From NCBI RefSeq assembly GCF_014192105.1, contig NZ_JACHXK010000018.1, positions 1 through 64,000 on the forward strand: a stretch of DNA of 64,000 nucleotides, read 5' to 3'. How positions within the stretch are numbered: the first letter of the stretch is position 1; every line of letters begins with the position of its first letter. Origin of the DNA: Paenibacillus phyllosphaerae (GTDB lineage: Bacteria > Bacillota > Bacilli > Paenibacillales > Paenibacillaceae). A program made the position numbers and the translations under genes. The notes beneath the pieces are model-generated. The model was not told the DNA's origin. It saw only the letters and a list, made by a program, of their open reading frames with translations, and made no database searches. Shown one piece after another: positions 1-9,600 of this stretch.

Positions 1-45
1 CAAGGACACATCCGTTCTCCCGGCTACCACCATCGTAAGATGCCT

Positions 46-81
46 ATAAAAATAGGCCAACCAGAAAACTCTGGCTGACCT
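46..81 (-). terminator. Rho-independent terminator, minus strand
   Basis: Read on the minus strand, bases 81-70 and 65-54 form a 12-bp stem with two G-U pairs and a four-base loop, followed by an A/U-rich tract (ATTTTTATA). The nearest minus-strand gene is the AraC regulator ending at 308, so this would end its transcript after a roughly 220-base trailer. Confidence 0.6.
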
Positions 82-146
82 AATAATACGAAGGATACAT
101 CGAAGACGGCCGCGTTACGAGTCACGCTCATTTTGGGTGTGCTAAG

Positions 147-259
147 AGTTTTCCAGAGGAAAACTGGCTTCGGAAGCAAGCGCTTGGGCCGTGGCTACAA
201 GTTTTCCGACGGAAAACTCACTTCGGAAGCATAAGCTTGCATCCCCTCCGATGGAGGGG
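147..259. repeat. Two-unit direct repeat made of short palindromes, plus a third hairpin
   Basis: Two similar units, 147-186 and 200-239, each contain AGTTTTCC-N3-GGAAAACT followed by CTTCGGAAGC and a GC-CTTG end. A separate perfect 7-bp hairpin, CCCCTCC-GAT-GGAGGGG, lies at 243-259. No coding capacity was recognised in 1-307. The layout resembles dispersed extragenic palindromic repeats. Copies elsewhere in the genome cannot be checked here, and no further copy was noticed in this window. Confidence 0.6.
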
Positions 260-307
260 TGGGGGAGGCGGAAGTAAGGGGATATGAAGGGCAAAAGCCC
301 TTTAACC

Positions 308-2659
308 TTACAAGCCGCTTTGCCGCTTTGCGCCCTCCTGCAACCGGTACTGCCCCGGCGTAAACCCGGTCCGCGACTTGAACACCTTATTGAAGTAGCT
401 GACGTTGGAATAGCCGATCTCGCGGCAAATATCCTCGAGCGTATATTTGGGCTGCAGCAGCAGCTCGCACGCCCGCTTGATGCGAAGATGAATCAAATAG
501 TCGTTGATCGTCGAGCCGGTCGCTTCCTTGAAGATGCGGCTGAGGAACGAGGTGCTGCGCTGCACATGGGCGGCCACCGTGTCGACCGTAATGTTGTTGT
601 TGAAGTGCTGATCCATGAAATCGATCGCGAGCGATAACGTCACGTCGTTCATCCGCATCCGTTTGTCCCGCTGGTAGGCGATAATGCGTCCGCACAGCTC
701 TTGCAGGCTCCGTTCCATCTCCTGCAGCGTCTTGACGCCGTACAGCGCGAAAGGGCGGTCGCCGAGCACGGCGGTCATGTCTGCTCCCGTCTGCACGAGC
801 GACTTCACGATCTCTCCGCTCAGATGGAAGAAGAGCTGTTGTACGTTGGCGCGGCTCAGCCGGCGGTCCTTCACTTCCTGCGTTATTCGGCGGATGCAAT
901 CCGCGCATTCATCTTCATCCAGTTGCAGCAGCGATTGAAGAAGCTTGCCTTCCAGCTCGTACGGATAATAGTAACGTTCCTCATCCTGCTTCCAGCTGCT
1001 GACGATCGCGTAAGGGATGATCTCGCCCTTGCCGACGTACATCTTGAGATTAAGCGCCTCGACCGATTCCTCGTACGCGGACTGAAGGGCATGCACGCCG
1101 GAGGAGATGCGGCTGAGGCCGATCGTAGCGGTCATGCCATACCGGCTCTGCAGATGGGCAAGCAGTTTCCCGGCAACCTCTTCCGGCAGCCCGTCTTGCG
1201 CTTCGGCCACGGTCAGCAGAATGACCGTTCGGTCGTCCGACCTCGCAAAAATTTCGCCGTCGATTTCGCCGCGGAACTCCTCGATCAACCCGTATTGGAA
1301 CAGATGAAAATGCAGCTTGTCGGCCGACTCATCCAGCAGCGGCGTCTCCTCGAGCTCGAAGGTGAGGACCGCGAACCGCGAGAAGTCGAGCTGCAAGCCC
1401 AGCAGGCCCGCGGCTTCTTCATCTTGGCCGCCAGTATCCGATCCATGAACCCGGCCCTTGATTAGTTCGCTCAAATATTTCTCCTTGATCGCCGACCGGT
1501 TAACGCGGAGCAGCGATTCTACGCGGTCTTTCTCGCTTCGCATCGCATCCCGGCTGCTGGTCAGCCGCTCGAACGACTGCCGGATGAAGCTCGCTTCATC
1601 TGCGGCGGACACCTCGGCGTCATCGGCTTGCGCAGACTCGCCGGCCCTTGGCTCATCGAGTACAGTCGGAGTCCCGCCAATATAAGCCATCACGGTCTTT
1701 AGCGGACGATACAGTCTTCTCGAGATATAGAACGATAGCAGGATCGCGCCGGCGACATAGAGAATCGCGACCGCGGCCACGATCGTCTTAATTCGGCCAA
1801 GCCCTTCCAGCAGGACGGACTTGCTCGTGACGTTAACGAATTTCCAACCGGTCGTGGCGGTTGTCGTGAACGTGATGATCCGATCCCGGTCATCGACGTA
1901 GGAGTCGCTGATATCCGAGGACAGCGCGGCGGCATCCAATTGGGATATGAGCGAGGCAGCCTCGTCCGTTTCACCATACAGCAGCTCATCGTTCGGTCCC
2001 AGGACGACCGTCGAGCCCCGTTTATTATGGTAATGGCTCAGGAAATCGGAAAATAGCGCATCCAGCTTCATATTGATCACGACGGCGCCTTCGACGGGGC
2101 CGATGAGCGGCATTTTCTGCATTAAGCTCGTAGCGAGCGCTCCGTCTTCCGACGACAATCCGTCGCTTCGGCCGGTGAGCCAGACGGTGCGGCTTCCGGC
2201 AGTCCGCTCCATCTCCGGCAGCCAGCTGCGGTCATCGAAGGACGAGAGGCGCGACATTTTCATATCGGAACGCGAAGTCAGCACGAGATCCAGCTTGCCG
2301 TATACGAGGTAGATCGAATCGATGTAAGGACTGAGTTTTCGCTGCTCTTCGAGAATGCGCGTCAAGTCGATCAGCGATCCGACACTGAGCTTCTCATTAA
2401 TGGTATGGAACAGGTAGGATTGCGTCATCATGATACTGGATGCAATATTCTGCATCTCGAGCAGTTCCTTGTTGATGAGCTCCCGCTGTTGGTCCAGCAC
2501 AGACCGGTTGTACGCGATGGAATTCTGGACGCTCGAATTGGCGGATATCGTATACGTCAGCGAGGAGATCAGGATGACCGTGACGACGACGATCGCCGTC
2601 ATGGACAACAGCAGCTTGACGAATAACGAGCGATTCCGAAACATTCTGAGGTTGGACAA
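308..2659 (-). CDS. Membrane-bound AraC-family transcriptional regulator with extracellular sensor domain
   Basis: This 783-residue protein has a transmembrane helix near residues 11-33, an extracellular Cache-like region, a second helix (around IVAAVAILYVAGAILLSF), a cytoplasmic linker and a C-terminal AraC double helix-turn-helix of about 110 residues (IDFMDQHFNNNITVDTVA to GFTPGQYRLQ). The layout is typical of Paenibacillus regulators that sense extracellular glycan products and drive a neighbouring transporter. The TTG at 2659 was chosen because GGAGGAG lies five bases before it; the ATG at 2644 is too far from that site. An open frame continues upstream to 3031, but it crosses the divergent lipoprotein start and has no matching ribosome site. 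A perfect cre match lies 21 bp upstream. The divergent 2940 lipoprotein operon is the likely target (inference). Confidence 0.9.
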   Translation of the reverse strand: MSNLRMFRNRSLFVKLLLSMTAIVVVTVILISSLTYTISANSSVQNSIAYNRSVLDQQRELINKELLEMQNIASSIMMTQSYLFHTINEKLSVGSLIDLTRILEEQRKLSPYIDSIYLVYGKLDLVLTSRSDMKMSRLSSFDDRSWLPEMERTAGSRTVWLTGRSDGLSSEDGALATSLMQKMPLIGPVEGAVVINMKLDALFSDFLSHYHNKRGSTVVLGPNDELLYGETDEAASLISQLDAAALSSDISDSYVDDRDRIITFTTTATTGWKFVNVTSKSVLLEGLGRIKTIVAAVAILYVAGAILLSFYISRRLYRPLKTVMAYIGGTPTVLDEPRAGESAQADDAEVSAADEASFIRQSFERLTSSRDAMRSEKDRVESLLRVNRSAIKEKYLSELIKGRVHGSDTGGQDEEAAGLLGLQLDFSRFAVLTFELEETPLLDESADKLHFHLFQYGLIEEFRGEIDGEIFARSDDRTVILLTVAEAQDGLPEEVAGKLLAHLQSRYGMTATIGLSRISSGVHALQSAYEESVEALNLKMYVGKGEIIPYAIVSSWKQDEERYYYPYELEGKLLQSLLQLDEDECADCIRRITQEVKDRRLSRANVQQLFFHLSGEIVKSLVQTGADMTAVLGDRPFALYGVKTLQEMERSLQELCGRIIAYQRDKRMRMNDVTLSLAIDFMDQHFNNNITVDTVAAHVQRSTSFLSRIFKEATGSTINDYLIHLRIKRACELLLQPKYTLEDICREIGYSNVSYFNKVFKSRTGFTPGQYRLQEGAKRQSGL

Positions 2660-2680
2660 GCCGTCTCCTCCTCCACAATG

Positions 2681-2696
2681 ATGTGAGCGCTTACAA
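2681..2696. promoter_or_regulatory. cre site (CcpA box)
   Basis: The sequence ATGTGAGCGCTTACAA fits the Bacillus cre consensus WTGNNARCGNWWWCAW at all 16 positions. It sits just upstream of the TTG start of the AraC regulator at 2659 and in the divergent region before the 2940 lipoprotein. This suggests catabolite repression of the regulator and so, indirectly, of the uptake operon. CcpA binding itself is inferred. Confidence 0.7.
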
Positions 2697-2939
2697 CCGA
2701 GATTATAGCACAGCGTTCTGGGCCGGAGAATGGCAAAAGGCGAAAAACATACGAAAAAACGAATAACATAAAGGCCAAAATCGGCTCGAAAACGGAAAAA
2801 CATAACGGGAATGGAATGAAACGATTGTGCCCGGAGGAGCGCCTCGTATATCGTTAAAGATGTAAACGTTCCCAATTCCCGGCCGGGGCAGACGCTTGCG
2901 GGAACGCGCAATCTATTATGCATGCAGGGGGAGATTCGC

Positions 2940-4547
2940 ATGGCACACAAATTAAAACCGACCGCGCTCGCCGTTCTGGCCGCCACGATGGTCGCCGGAT
3001 TGCTCAGTGGCTGCGCAGATAATACCAACAATAATAAACCGGAGGCGAATCAGACGAATTCAGCCGACGCGACGAATCAAGCGAACGAATCTAATGGAAC
3101 GAAATCGGAGAATGTCGCCGCCGAGCCGGTGGAAATTTCGTGGGGGATCCATTTCCAGGCGAACGCGGTCGTGGAAAATTCGCCTGTGCAACAATGGCTG
3201 GAGAAGAAATTCAACGTCAAGATCAAGCCGGTCAAAGTGACCGACGCCAGCATCGCTTCCGGCGAAGTGCCGGACCTGTTCATGCTCGGTGATCCGGCGA
3301 ACGTATCGGCTTATCAGTCGCAAGGCGTGCTGATGGATATCGACCCGACGATGCTTAAGGAAAAAATGCCCGAGTACGCCAAAGATGTTGAAAGCGCTAA
3401 CGCGTTGTTCCAGACCGTCACCTTCGACGATAAGCTGTGGGCCATCCCGATGTTCATCGATCTGAAGCCGTATGATCTTGCGATGCTGTACCGGAAAGAT
3501 TGGCTCGATAAAGTCGGCATCACGAAAATCCCGGAAACGCTCGACGAATTCGAGAAGGCCGCCTACGCGTTCGCCAAGAACGATCCGGACGGCAACGGCA
3601 AACAAGATACGTACGGCCTGACCGGCACGGCAACCTCGACATGGAGCACCGGCTTCTATTCGATATTCGGCGCGTTCGGCATCGAGCCGACGATGTGGCA
3701 GGAGCAGAACGGTCAGCTTGTGAACGGCTCGATCCGCAACGAAGCGAAGGACGCGGTCGCGAAGCTGGCTCAGTGGTATAAGGATGGCGTCATCGATCCG
3801 GAATTCATCACCGACACGCAAGATTCGTACCGCAAGAAGCTCTATAACGGACGGATCGGCACGATTGAAGAACAGATCGGCAAGGCGGCGCTCGAAGACG
3901 GCGCGACGATTACCGGGATGAAGGCGATTAATCCGGAAGCGCAGCTCGTGCTCGGCAAGAATCCGCAAGGTCCGGGAGGCAGCGGCAGCTGGGATTGGGG
4001 AACGAAGAGCAACTTCGTCGTCCTCGGCCGGCAAGTGAAGGAAGATCCGGAGAAGCTGGCCAAAATCTTCGAAATTCTCAATGCCGAGAGCAATGATGAA
4101 GAAACGATCAACATGACGAGCATGGGCGAGAAAGGGAAGCATTGGGACTTCGCGGAGAGCGGCGCGACAACGGGCGCGACCAAGTTCCTGCCGGAATTCG
4201 AGAAGCAGGAGCAGCGCGACGCGCTCGGCATCCGGTTGTTCTCGCTCGGCAACATCACGACCCGCGCTTATCGGGAGAAGTATTCCAATCCGAAGCTGAA
4301 CGATGTGGTACGCAGCTTCTCGACCTCGCCGAGCTGGACGGACTCGCTGCTGTTCGCGGCGCTGCCTTCGGACGGCAAATACAAGCAGGAGCTGACGGCG
4401 CTGACGCAAAAATATTTCGCCCAATTCATCAGCGGCGAAATTCCGCTCACCGACTGGGACAAATACGTGGCGGAGTGGAAGGCCAAAGGCGGCGATGAGC
4501 TGACGAAAGAAGCGAATGACCTGTACGTGAAGCAGTTTAAGCAATAA
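2940..4547 (+). CDS. Extracellular solute-binding lipoprotein of an oligosaccharide ABC importer (LplA type)
   Basis: The 535-residue product captures an oligosaccharide outside the membrane and hands it to the two permeases that follow (4733, 5646). The N-terminus is a lipoprotein signal: charged MAHKLKPT, a hydrophobic core, then the lipobox LLSGC followed by an Asn-rich linker. The rest matches the long (500+ residue) family 1 binding proteins paired with LplB/LplC permeases, including DWLDKVGITKIPETLDEF and a DPDGNGKQDTYG loop. The ATG at 2940 has AGGGGGAG six bases upstream; the ATG at 2922 does not. No ATPase gene is nearby, as is usual for systems sharing a common MsmX-type ATPase. The exact sugar is unknown; the downstream hydrolases suggest a uronate-containing glycan. 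Confidence 0.92.
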   Translation: MAHKLKPTALAVLAATMVAGLLSGCADNTNNNKPEANQTNSADATNQANESNGTKSENVAAEPVEISWGIHFQANAVVENSPVQQWLEKKFNVKIKPVKVTDASIASGEVPDLFMLGDPANVSAYQSQGVLMDIDPTMLKEKMPEYAKDVESANALFQTVTFDDKLWAIPMFIDLKPYDLAMLYRKDWLDKVGITKIPETLDEFEKAAYAFAKNDPDGNGKQDTYGLTGTATSTWSTGFYSIFGAFGIEPTMWQEQNGQLVNGSIRNEAKDAVAKLAQWYKDGVIDPEFITDTQDSYRKKLYNGRIGTIEEQIGKAALEDGATITGMKAINPEAQLVLGKNPQGPGGSGSWDWGTKSNFVVLGRQVKEDPEKLAKIFEILNAESNDEETINMTSMGEKGKHWDFAESGATTGATKFLPEFEKQEQRDALGIRLFSLGNITTRAYREKYSNPKLNDVVRSFSTSPSWTDSLLFAALPSDGKYKQELTALTQKYFAQFISGEIPLTDWDKYVAEWKAKGGDELTKEANDLYVKQFKQ

Positions 4548-4624
4548 CCGGCGCTAACTGGCGATAACTGGCAAAAACTAATGGGAAAAAAAGTCTGCGA
4601 AGCGCTCCGTACCGAAAAGCGGCG

Positions 4625-4644
4625 GGGGAGTCCGTAAGCTCCCC
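4625..4644 (+). other. Intergenic hairpin between binding-protein and permease genes
   Basis: GGGGAG and CTCCCC pair around an eight-base loop in the 185-bp gap. There is no T-run, so it looks more like an RNA stability or partial-attenuation element than a full terminator. The other two importers in the window have a hairpin at the same place. Confidence 0.4.
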
Positions 4645-4732
4645 TCAACCTGCGGATCCATGTTGCCTAGGCGTCCAAACCGGGCGGCATGGTCATGGAC
4701 GGACAGCGGCGCTTGCTTAAGGAAGTGGAACC

Positions 4733-5632
4733 GTGAAGACCATCATCAAGCATAAGGAGCTGTTCGCGCTCTATCTGTTCGCGTTCGCGTTCTTTGCCGT
4801 GTTCAAATACGGGCCGATCTATGGACTCATTATCGCATTCAAGGATTTTCGCGTGATCGACGGCATATGGGGAAGTCCCTGGGTCGGGTTCAAGCATTTC
4901 GAGGCGTTGTTCCAATCCGCGGATTTCTACCGGCTGCTCAAGAACACGCTGCTGCTTAATCTCATGCTGCTTCTGTTCGCGTTCCCCGCGCCAATCATAC
5001 TGGCCCTATTGCTGAACGAACTTCGTTCCCGCGTCTTCCAGCGGTTCGTGCAAACGACGATGTATCTGCCGCATTTCGTGTCGTGGGTCATCATGTCCGG
5101 CCTGGTCATTTACTTCCTGTCGCCGACGACCGGCGTAGTCGCCGATATCGCCGGATGGTTCGGCGCGAAGCCCGTGTTCTTCATGGGCAACAAGGATTAC
5201 TTCCGCCCGATCGTCGTCGTCTCGGCCATTCTGAAGGATATCGGCTGGGGCTCGATCATCTATTTCGCGGCGTTATCCGGGATCCATCCCGAGCAGCAGG
5301 AATCGGCCATCATCGACGGCGCGAACCGGTGGCAGCGGATGTTCCATATCAATATACCGTCCATTATGCCGACGGTATCGATCATGTTCATATTGAGTCT
5401 CGGCGGCTTCCTAAGCGCGAATTTCGAGCAAATCATCAACCTGCTCAATCCGATCAACTACGAAACCGGGGACGTCATCGACACCTACGTGTACCGGGTC
5501 GGTCTGCAGCAATTCCAATACAGCTACACGACGGCAATCGGCTTATTCAAATCCGTCGTCGGCCTCGTGCTCATTCTGGGTGCGAACCTCGCGGTGCGCA
5601 AATTGAGCAAAGGGGAGAGCGGCTTATGGTAG
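4733..5632 (+). CDS. ABC transporter permease, LplB family
   Basis: This 299-residue integral membrane protein has about six hydrophobic segments and the binding-protein-dependent permease signature around residues 180-200 (SGIHPEQQESAIIDGANRWQ), the EAA loop that contacts the ATPase. Length and motifs (KYGPIYGLIIAFKDF, NTLLLNLMLLLFAFPAPI) match LplB. The GTG start at 4733 follows AAGGAAG. It is paired with the permease at 5646, 13 bp downstream, and served by the lipoprotein at 2940. Confidence 0.92.
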   Translation: MKTIIKHKELFALYLFAFAFFAVFKYGPIYGLIIAFKDFRVIDGIWGSPWVGFKHFEALFQSADFYRLLKNTLLLNLMLLLFAFPAPIILALLLNELRSRVFQRFVQTTMYLPHFVSWVIMSGLVIYFLSPTTGVVADIAGWFGAKPVFFMGNKDYFRPIVVVSAILKDIGWGSIIYFAALSGIHPEQQESAIIDGANRWQRMFHINIPSIMPTVSIMFILSLGGFLSANFEQIINLLNPINYETGDVIDTYVYRVGLQQFQYSYTTAIGLFKSVVGLVLILGANLAVRKLSKGESGLW

Positions 5633-5645
5633 GAGGAAACGCATC

Positions 5646-6518
5646 ATGATATCGTCCAAAAACTGGCCGGACCGGATCGCCGTCAGCCTCATCTATATCG
5701 CGCTGTCGCTGCTGGCCGTCATCGTCGTCTATCCGTTCATTCACGTGGTTGCCGTATCGCTCAGCGACCGCGGCGAAGCGCTGCGCGCCGGCTTCCACTG
5801 GTTCCCGAGCAAGCCGACGCTCGAGTCTTACCGGCAGCTGCTCGATTATCCGTTCATCTGGTCCGGCTACGGCAACACGCTGTACCGGATGGTCGTCGGC
5901 ACGTCGCTGACGCTGCTCGTCACCGTCTGCGCCGCTTATCCGTTGTCACGCGCGGAATTCCCGCTTAAGAAGCTGTTCATCATGCTGCTGCTGTTCACGA
6001 TGATCTTCGACGGCGGGATCGTCCCGCATTATATGCTGATGAAGGAGCTTCATCTCTTGAATACGCGCTGGGCATACGTGCTGCCGACCGCGGCGAACGC
6101 ATTCAACGTGCTCGTCATGATTTCCTTCTTCCGGTCGATCCCGAGCGCGCTCGTGGAGGCCGCCCGGATTGACGGAGCGCGCGACTTAAGCATTCTTGCC
6201 CGGATCATTCTGCCGCTGTCCATGCCGGCGCTCGTGACGATCGGCCTCTGGTCGCTCGTCCATCATATCAACGCGTTCATGGATAATCTGCTGTACGTGA
6301 CTGATCAATCCAAATACGTGCTGCAACAAATCGTCCGGCAAATTCTGATCGAGAACGAGCTCGATCCGTTCACGACCGCCGTCAATCAGACGCCGCCCGC
6401 GCCGGAAAGCCTGAAGATGGCGACGGTCGTCGTATCCGCGCTGCCGGTCCTCGTTATGTATCCGTTCTTGCTCCGTTACTTCGAGAAAGGGACGATGATC
6501 GGCTCTGTCAAAGGTTAA
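5646..6518 (+). CDS. ABC transporter permease, LplC/YtcP family
   Basis: This is the second permease (290 residues) of the importer, with about six transmembrane segments and the EAA loop PSALVEAARIDGARDLSIL. It ends in the family-typical LLRYFEKGTMIGSVKG. The ATG follows an AGGAGG site placed in the short gap after the first permease, so both are translated from one message. Confidence 0.92.
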   Translation: MISSKNWPDRIAVSLIYIALSLLAVIVVYPFIHVVAVSLSDRGEALRAGFHWFPSKPTLESYRQLLDYPFIWSGYGNTLYRMVVGTSLTLLVTVCAAYPLSRAEFPLKKLFIMLLLFTMIFDGGIVPHYMLMKELHLLNTRWAYVLPTAANAFNVLVMISFFRSIPSALVEAARIDGARDLSILARIILPLSMPALVTIGLWSLVHHINAFMDNLLYVTDQSKYVLQQIVRQILIENELDPFTTAVNQTPPAPESLKMATVVVSALPVLVMYPFLLRYFEKGTMIGSVKG

Positions 6519-6519
6519 A

Positions 6520-6566
6520 GGCGAGACGCGTCAAGAGATAGAGGGGCAGTCTCTTGACGGTTCGCC
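6520..6566 (+). other. Strong intergenic hairpin
   Basis: CGTCAAGAGA (6529-6538) pairs perfectly with TCTCTTGACG (6550-6559), extended by GGCGA/TCGCC. There is no T-run. It separates transporter genes from the giant secreted protein and may set different message levels for the two parts of the operon (inference). Confidence 0.5.
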
Positions 6567-6602
6567 TTCGCTTCACACCTCATGCATGAAGGGATGGAGA
6601 TC

Positions 6603-9600
6603 ATGATTAAAAGCAAAGCCTTGCTGCTGCTTGTCATACTCGGTTTACTTCTGAACGGGTTCGCGCTGCCGGCCGCTTCGGCCGACATCGGTTCAACTGG
6701 AGCGACATTTGTTGTGGCCAAGGATGGAAGCGATTACAATCCAGGGACACTAGAGGCGCCTTTCCTAACGTTGGAGAAAGCGCGCGATGCCATTCGCCTG
6801 CTGAAGAACGGGCAGGGACTGCCCGATGGGGGCGTGACCGTCTACATACGAGGCGGCGAATATGAGCGGACGGCTTCCTTCGAGCTGCTCGCGCAAGATT
6901 CGGGTACCGCGGATAAGCCGATTACCTACAAGGCTTATCCTGGCGAGAGCGTTACATTGACTGGCAGCCAACAGCTCGACAAAAGTTGGTTCGCGCCGGT
7001 GACCGATCCGCAAGTGCTCAGCCGAATCATCAGCGACGATGCACGGTCGAAGGTGCTGGTAGCGGATCTGCAGAGCCATGGCATTACCGATTACGGCGTC
7101 ATGAGCCGGCACGGCTACTATAAGGCGAACGACGTCAGCCAGGTGCCGCCGATGGAACTGTATATCGAAGGGGAAGGCATGACGCTCGCGCGCTGGCCGA
7201 ACACCGGCACGGTGCAGATGGGCGACATTATCGACGCCGGGCCGACGCGCAAGGATGCGGATCTGCAGGATCGCGGGGGCACGTTCAGCTACACGTACGA
7301 CCGGCCGCAATACTGGACGAATGCGGACGATATTTGGCTGGACGGCATTTTCGGCTACAGCTGGGAATGGTCGTACAACAAAATCGCTTCGATCGACACG
7401 GTGAATAAGCGGATTACGCTGCGTTACGGCGAGATGAGCGGACTATTCAAGAACTGGTATCCGGATTTTCACTTCGCGCAGAACTTGTTGGAAGAGATCG
7501 ACATGCCGGGCGAGTATTACATTGACCGGGCGCAAGGGCTGCTGTACTTCCTGCCGACCGCTTCGTTTGCGCAGCAGAACCCGGATATCGCGGTGACGAG
7601 GCTGAAGACCCCGATGATTAACGCGGTTGGCGTCTCCTATGTGACGTTCGACAATCTGACGCTCGAGAACGGCCGGGATTCCGCGGTCGTGATTATGGGC
7701 GGCGACCACGTGGTCGTTCAGCATTCGGAGATTCGCAATTTCTCGAACGGCGGGGTGCAGATCAATACGCAGAGCCGCTGGCTGTACAACGATTTCGCGA
7801 CGGCAACCGGCACGAATCACGGCGTCGTGAACACCCATATCCACCATATCGGCGGCACGGCGGTCATTCTGAACGGCGGAAGCCGGACGACGCTCGTTCC
7901 GGGGAACAACTACGTGGAGAGCTCGCACTTGCATGATTTTGCCTATTATCACAAGGCGTACAATCCAGCCGTCATCCTGACCGGCGTAGGCAACCGGGTA
8001 TCGCACAGCGAAATTCACGATGCGCCGCATCCGGGCATTCTGATCTTCGGCAACGACCATACGGTCGAATACAACAATATCTATGACGTGTGCAAAATGT
8101 TCTCCGATCTCGGCGCAATCTACATGAACGCCGGAGAGACGCCGCAGCAGCGGGGAACGGTGATCAAGCGCAACTTCTTTCACGATATCGGCATGAGCAA
8201 GGCCGGCGTCGAAGGGATCTATCCGGATAACTTCACGATGGGGCTGACGATCGACGAGAATATTTTCTACCGGATGGGGAACTCCGCGATCCGCAACAAT
8301 GGCGGCGCCCACATCAAGGCACGCAATAACATCTTCGTCGACAGCGAGGTGCCGTACGATTATGCGGATCTGTACCTCGGCGACAATCCGGAAGGCCAAA
8401 TCGCCAAAAACTACATGCCGAAATGGCAGGCGTTGTTCGCGCAGAACGACAACTTCGTGGGCACGCCGTACTTGGTGAAATATCCCGAGCTGGCCGATTT
8501 CTTCACGGAGGACCGGTACTACCCGACCACGAACACGTTCCAGAACAATGTCATCTACAATCCGAGCGTTCCGCGCAGCAGTACGACGAATGCGCAAGGC
8601 GCGTATGACAAATTCAATCTGCTCCAGTACGCCAATAACTGGGTCACGGCGACCGATCCGGGCTTCGTCAGCTTGTCCTCGGGCGACTTCAACCTGAAGG
8701 CGGATGCGGCCGTATTCAATCAAATCCCGGGCTTCCGGGCGATTCCGTTCAGCGACATCGGCATCGTGGGCAAAGCAGGCCCGGTTCTTGCGCCGGACTT
8801 TATTCCGGTGCAGGCGGTTCATGCCTACGACGAGCAGGTGACGATCGGCATCGGCAAATCCTATGAGCTGCATACGGCCGTGCTGCCATGGAATGCGACG
8901 AACGGCAAGCTGAATTTCGCGACGAGCGACTCGTCCGTCGTCAAGGTCGACGCGAAAGGCGTACTCAGAGGCATGGAAGTCGGCGAGGCGACAATCACCG
9001 TCACTTCCGACGAGAATCCGTCGTTTACGGTTGTCGTGCAGGTTACGGTCGAAGTCGGCGACGGGATCTACGAATATACCGACTTCGAGAACGGACGCAA
9101 CAGCTGGCCTACCGATCCGAACCGTACGATCGTCGACGTGGACGGCGACCACAAGTATAAGGTGCTGAAAGGGGCGACGGCCGTTTCGCCCAACGAATAC
9201 TCGAATTACGAGCTGACGTTCAAATTGAAAACGCCGGCGGTTACGCCAACGAACGGCACGTTCTATATCTTTGACCGGCTGGGTACAGGCGGAGGCGGCC
9301 GAATCGGTTACCGCAAACTGGAGGACGGCACGTCGAAGTGGCTGCTCTACAATAAAGCATGGGCGACCGTCAAGGAGACGTCTTTCCCTTACCAGGACTT
9401 GGCCCCGGACACGGAGTATGACGTAAAGCTGCTGGTCAAAGGCGGCGAGTTAAGCCTGTACGTCAATGATGTCCTGAAGCTGAAAGCGACCGATTCGACC
9501 TTCAACCCGACGGGCACGGTCGGTTTCTATGCGGGCGGCTACGACTATTTGCTCTTCGACAACATTAAGTTCGCCGTTCCGTCCACCCGAGTCGCCGGAC

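Noticed and set aside
147..239. CRISPR-like array
   Set aside because: Only two units, internally palindromic, with no regular spacer and no cas genes.
2660..3031. N-terminal extension of the membrane AraC frame to 3031
   Set aside because: No ribosome site, no signal-like sequence, and it overlaps the divergent lipoprotein start and the cre site; the TTG at 2659 is well supported.
3060..4544. 494-codon open frame antisense to the binding-protein gene
   Set aside because: Arg/Leu-rich shadow frame caused by GC-rich codon use; no ribosome site or recognisable domain.
7443..9152. 569-codon antisense open frame inside the giant secreted gene
   Set aside because: Same shadow effect; composition (Arg, Val, Asp, His rich) and lack of motifs argue against coding.
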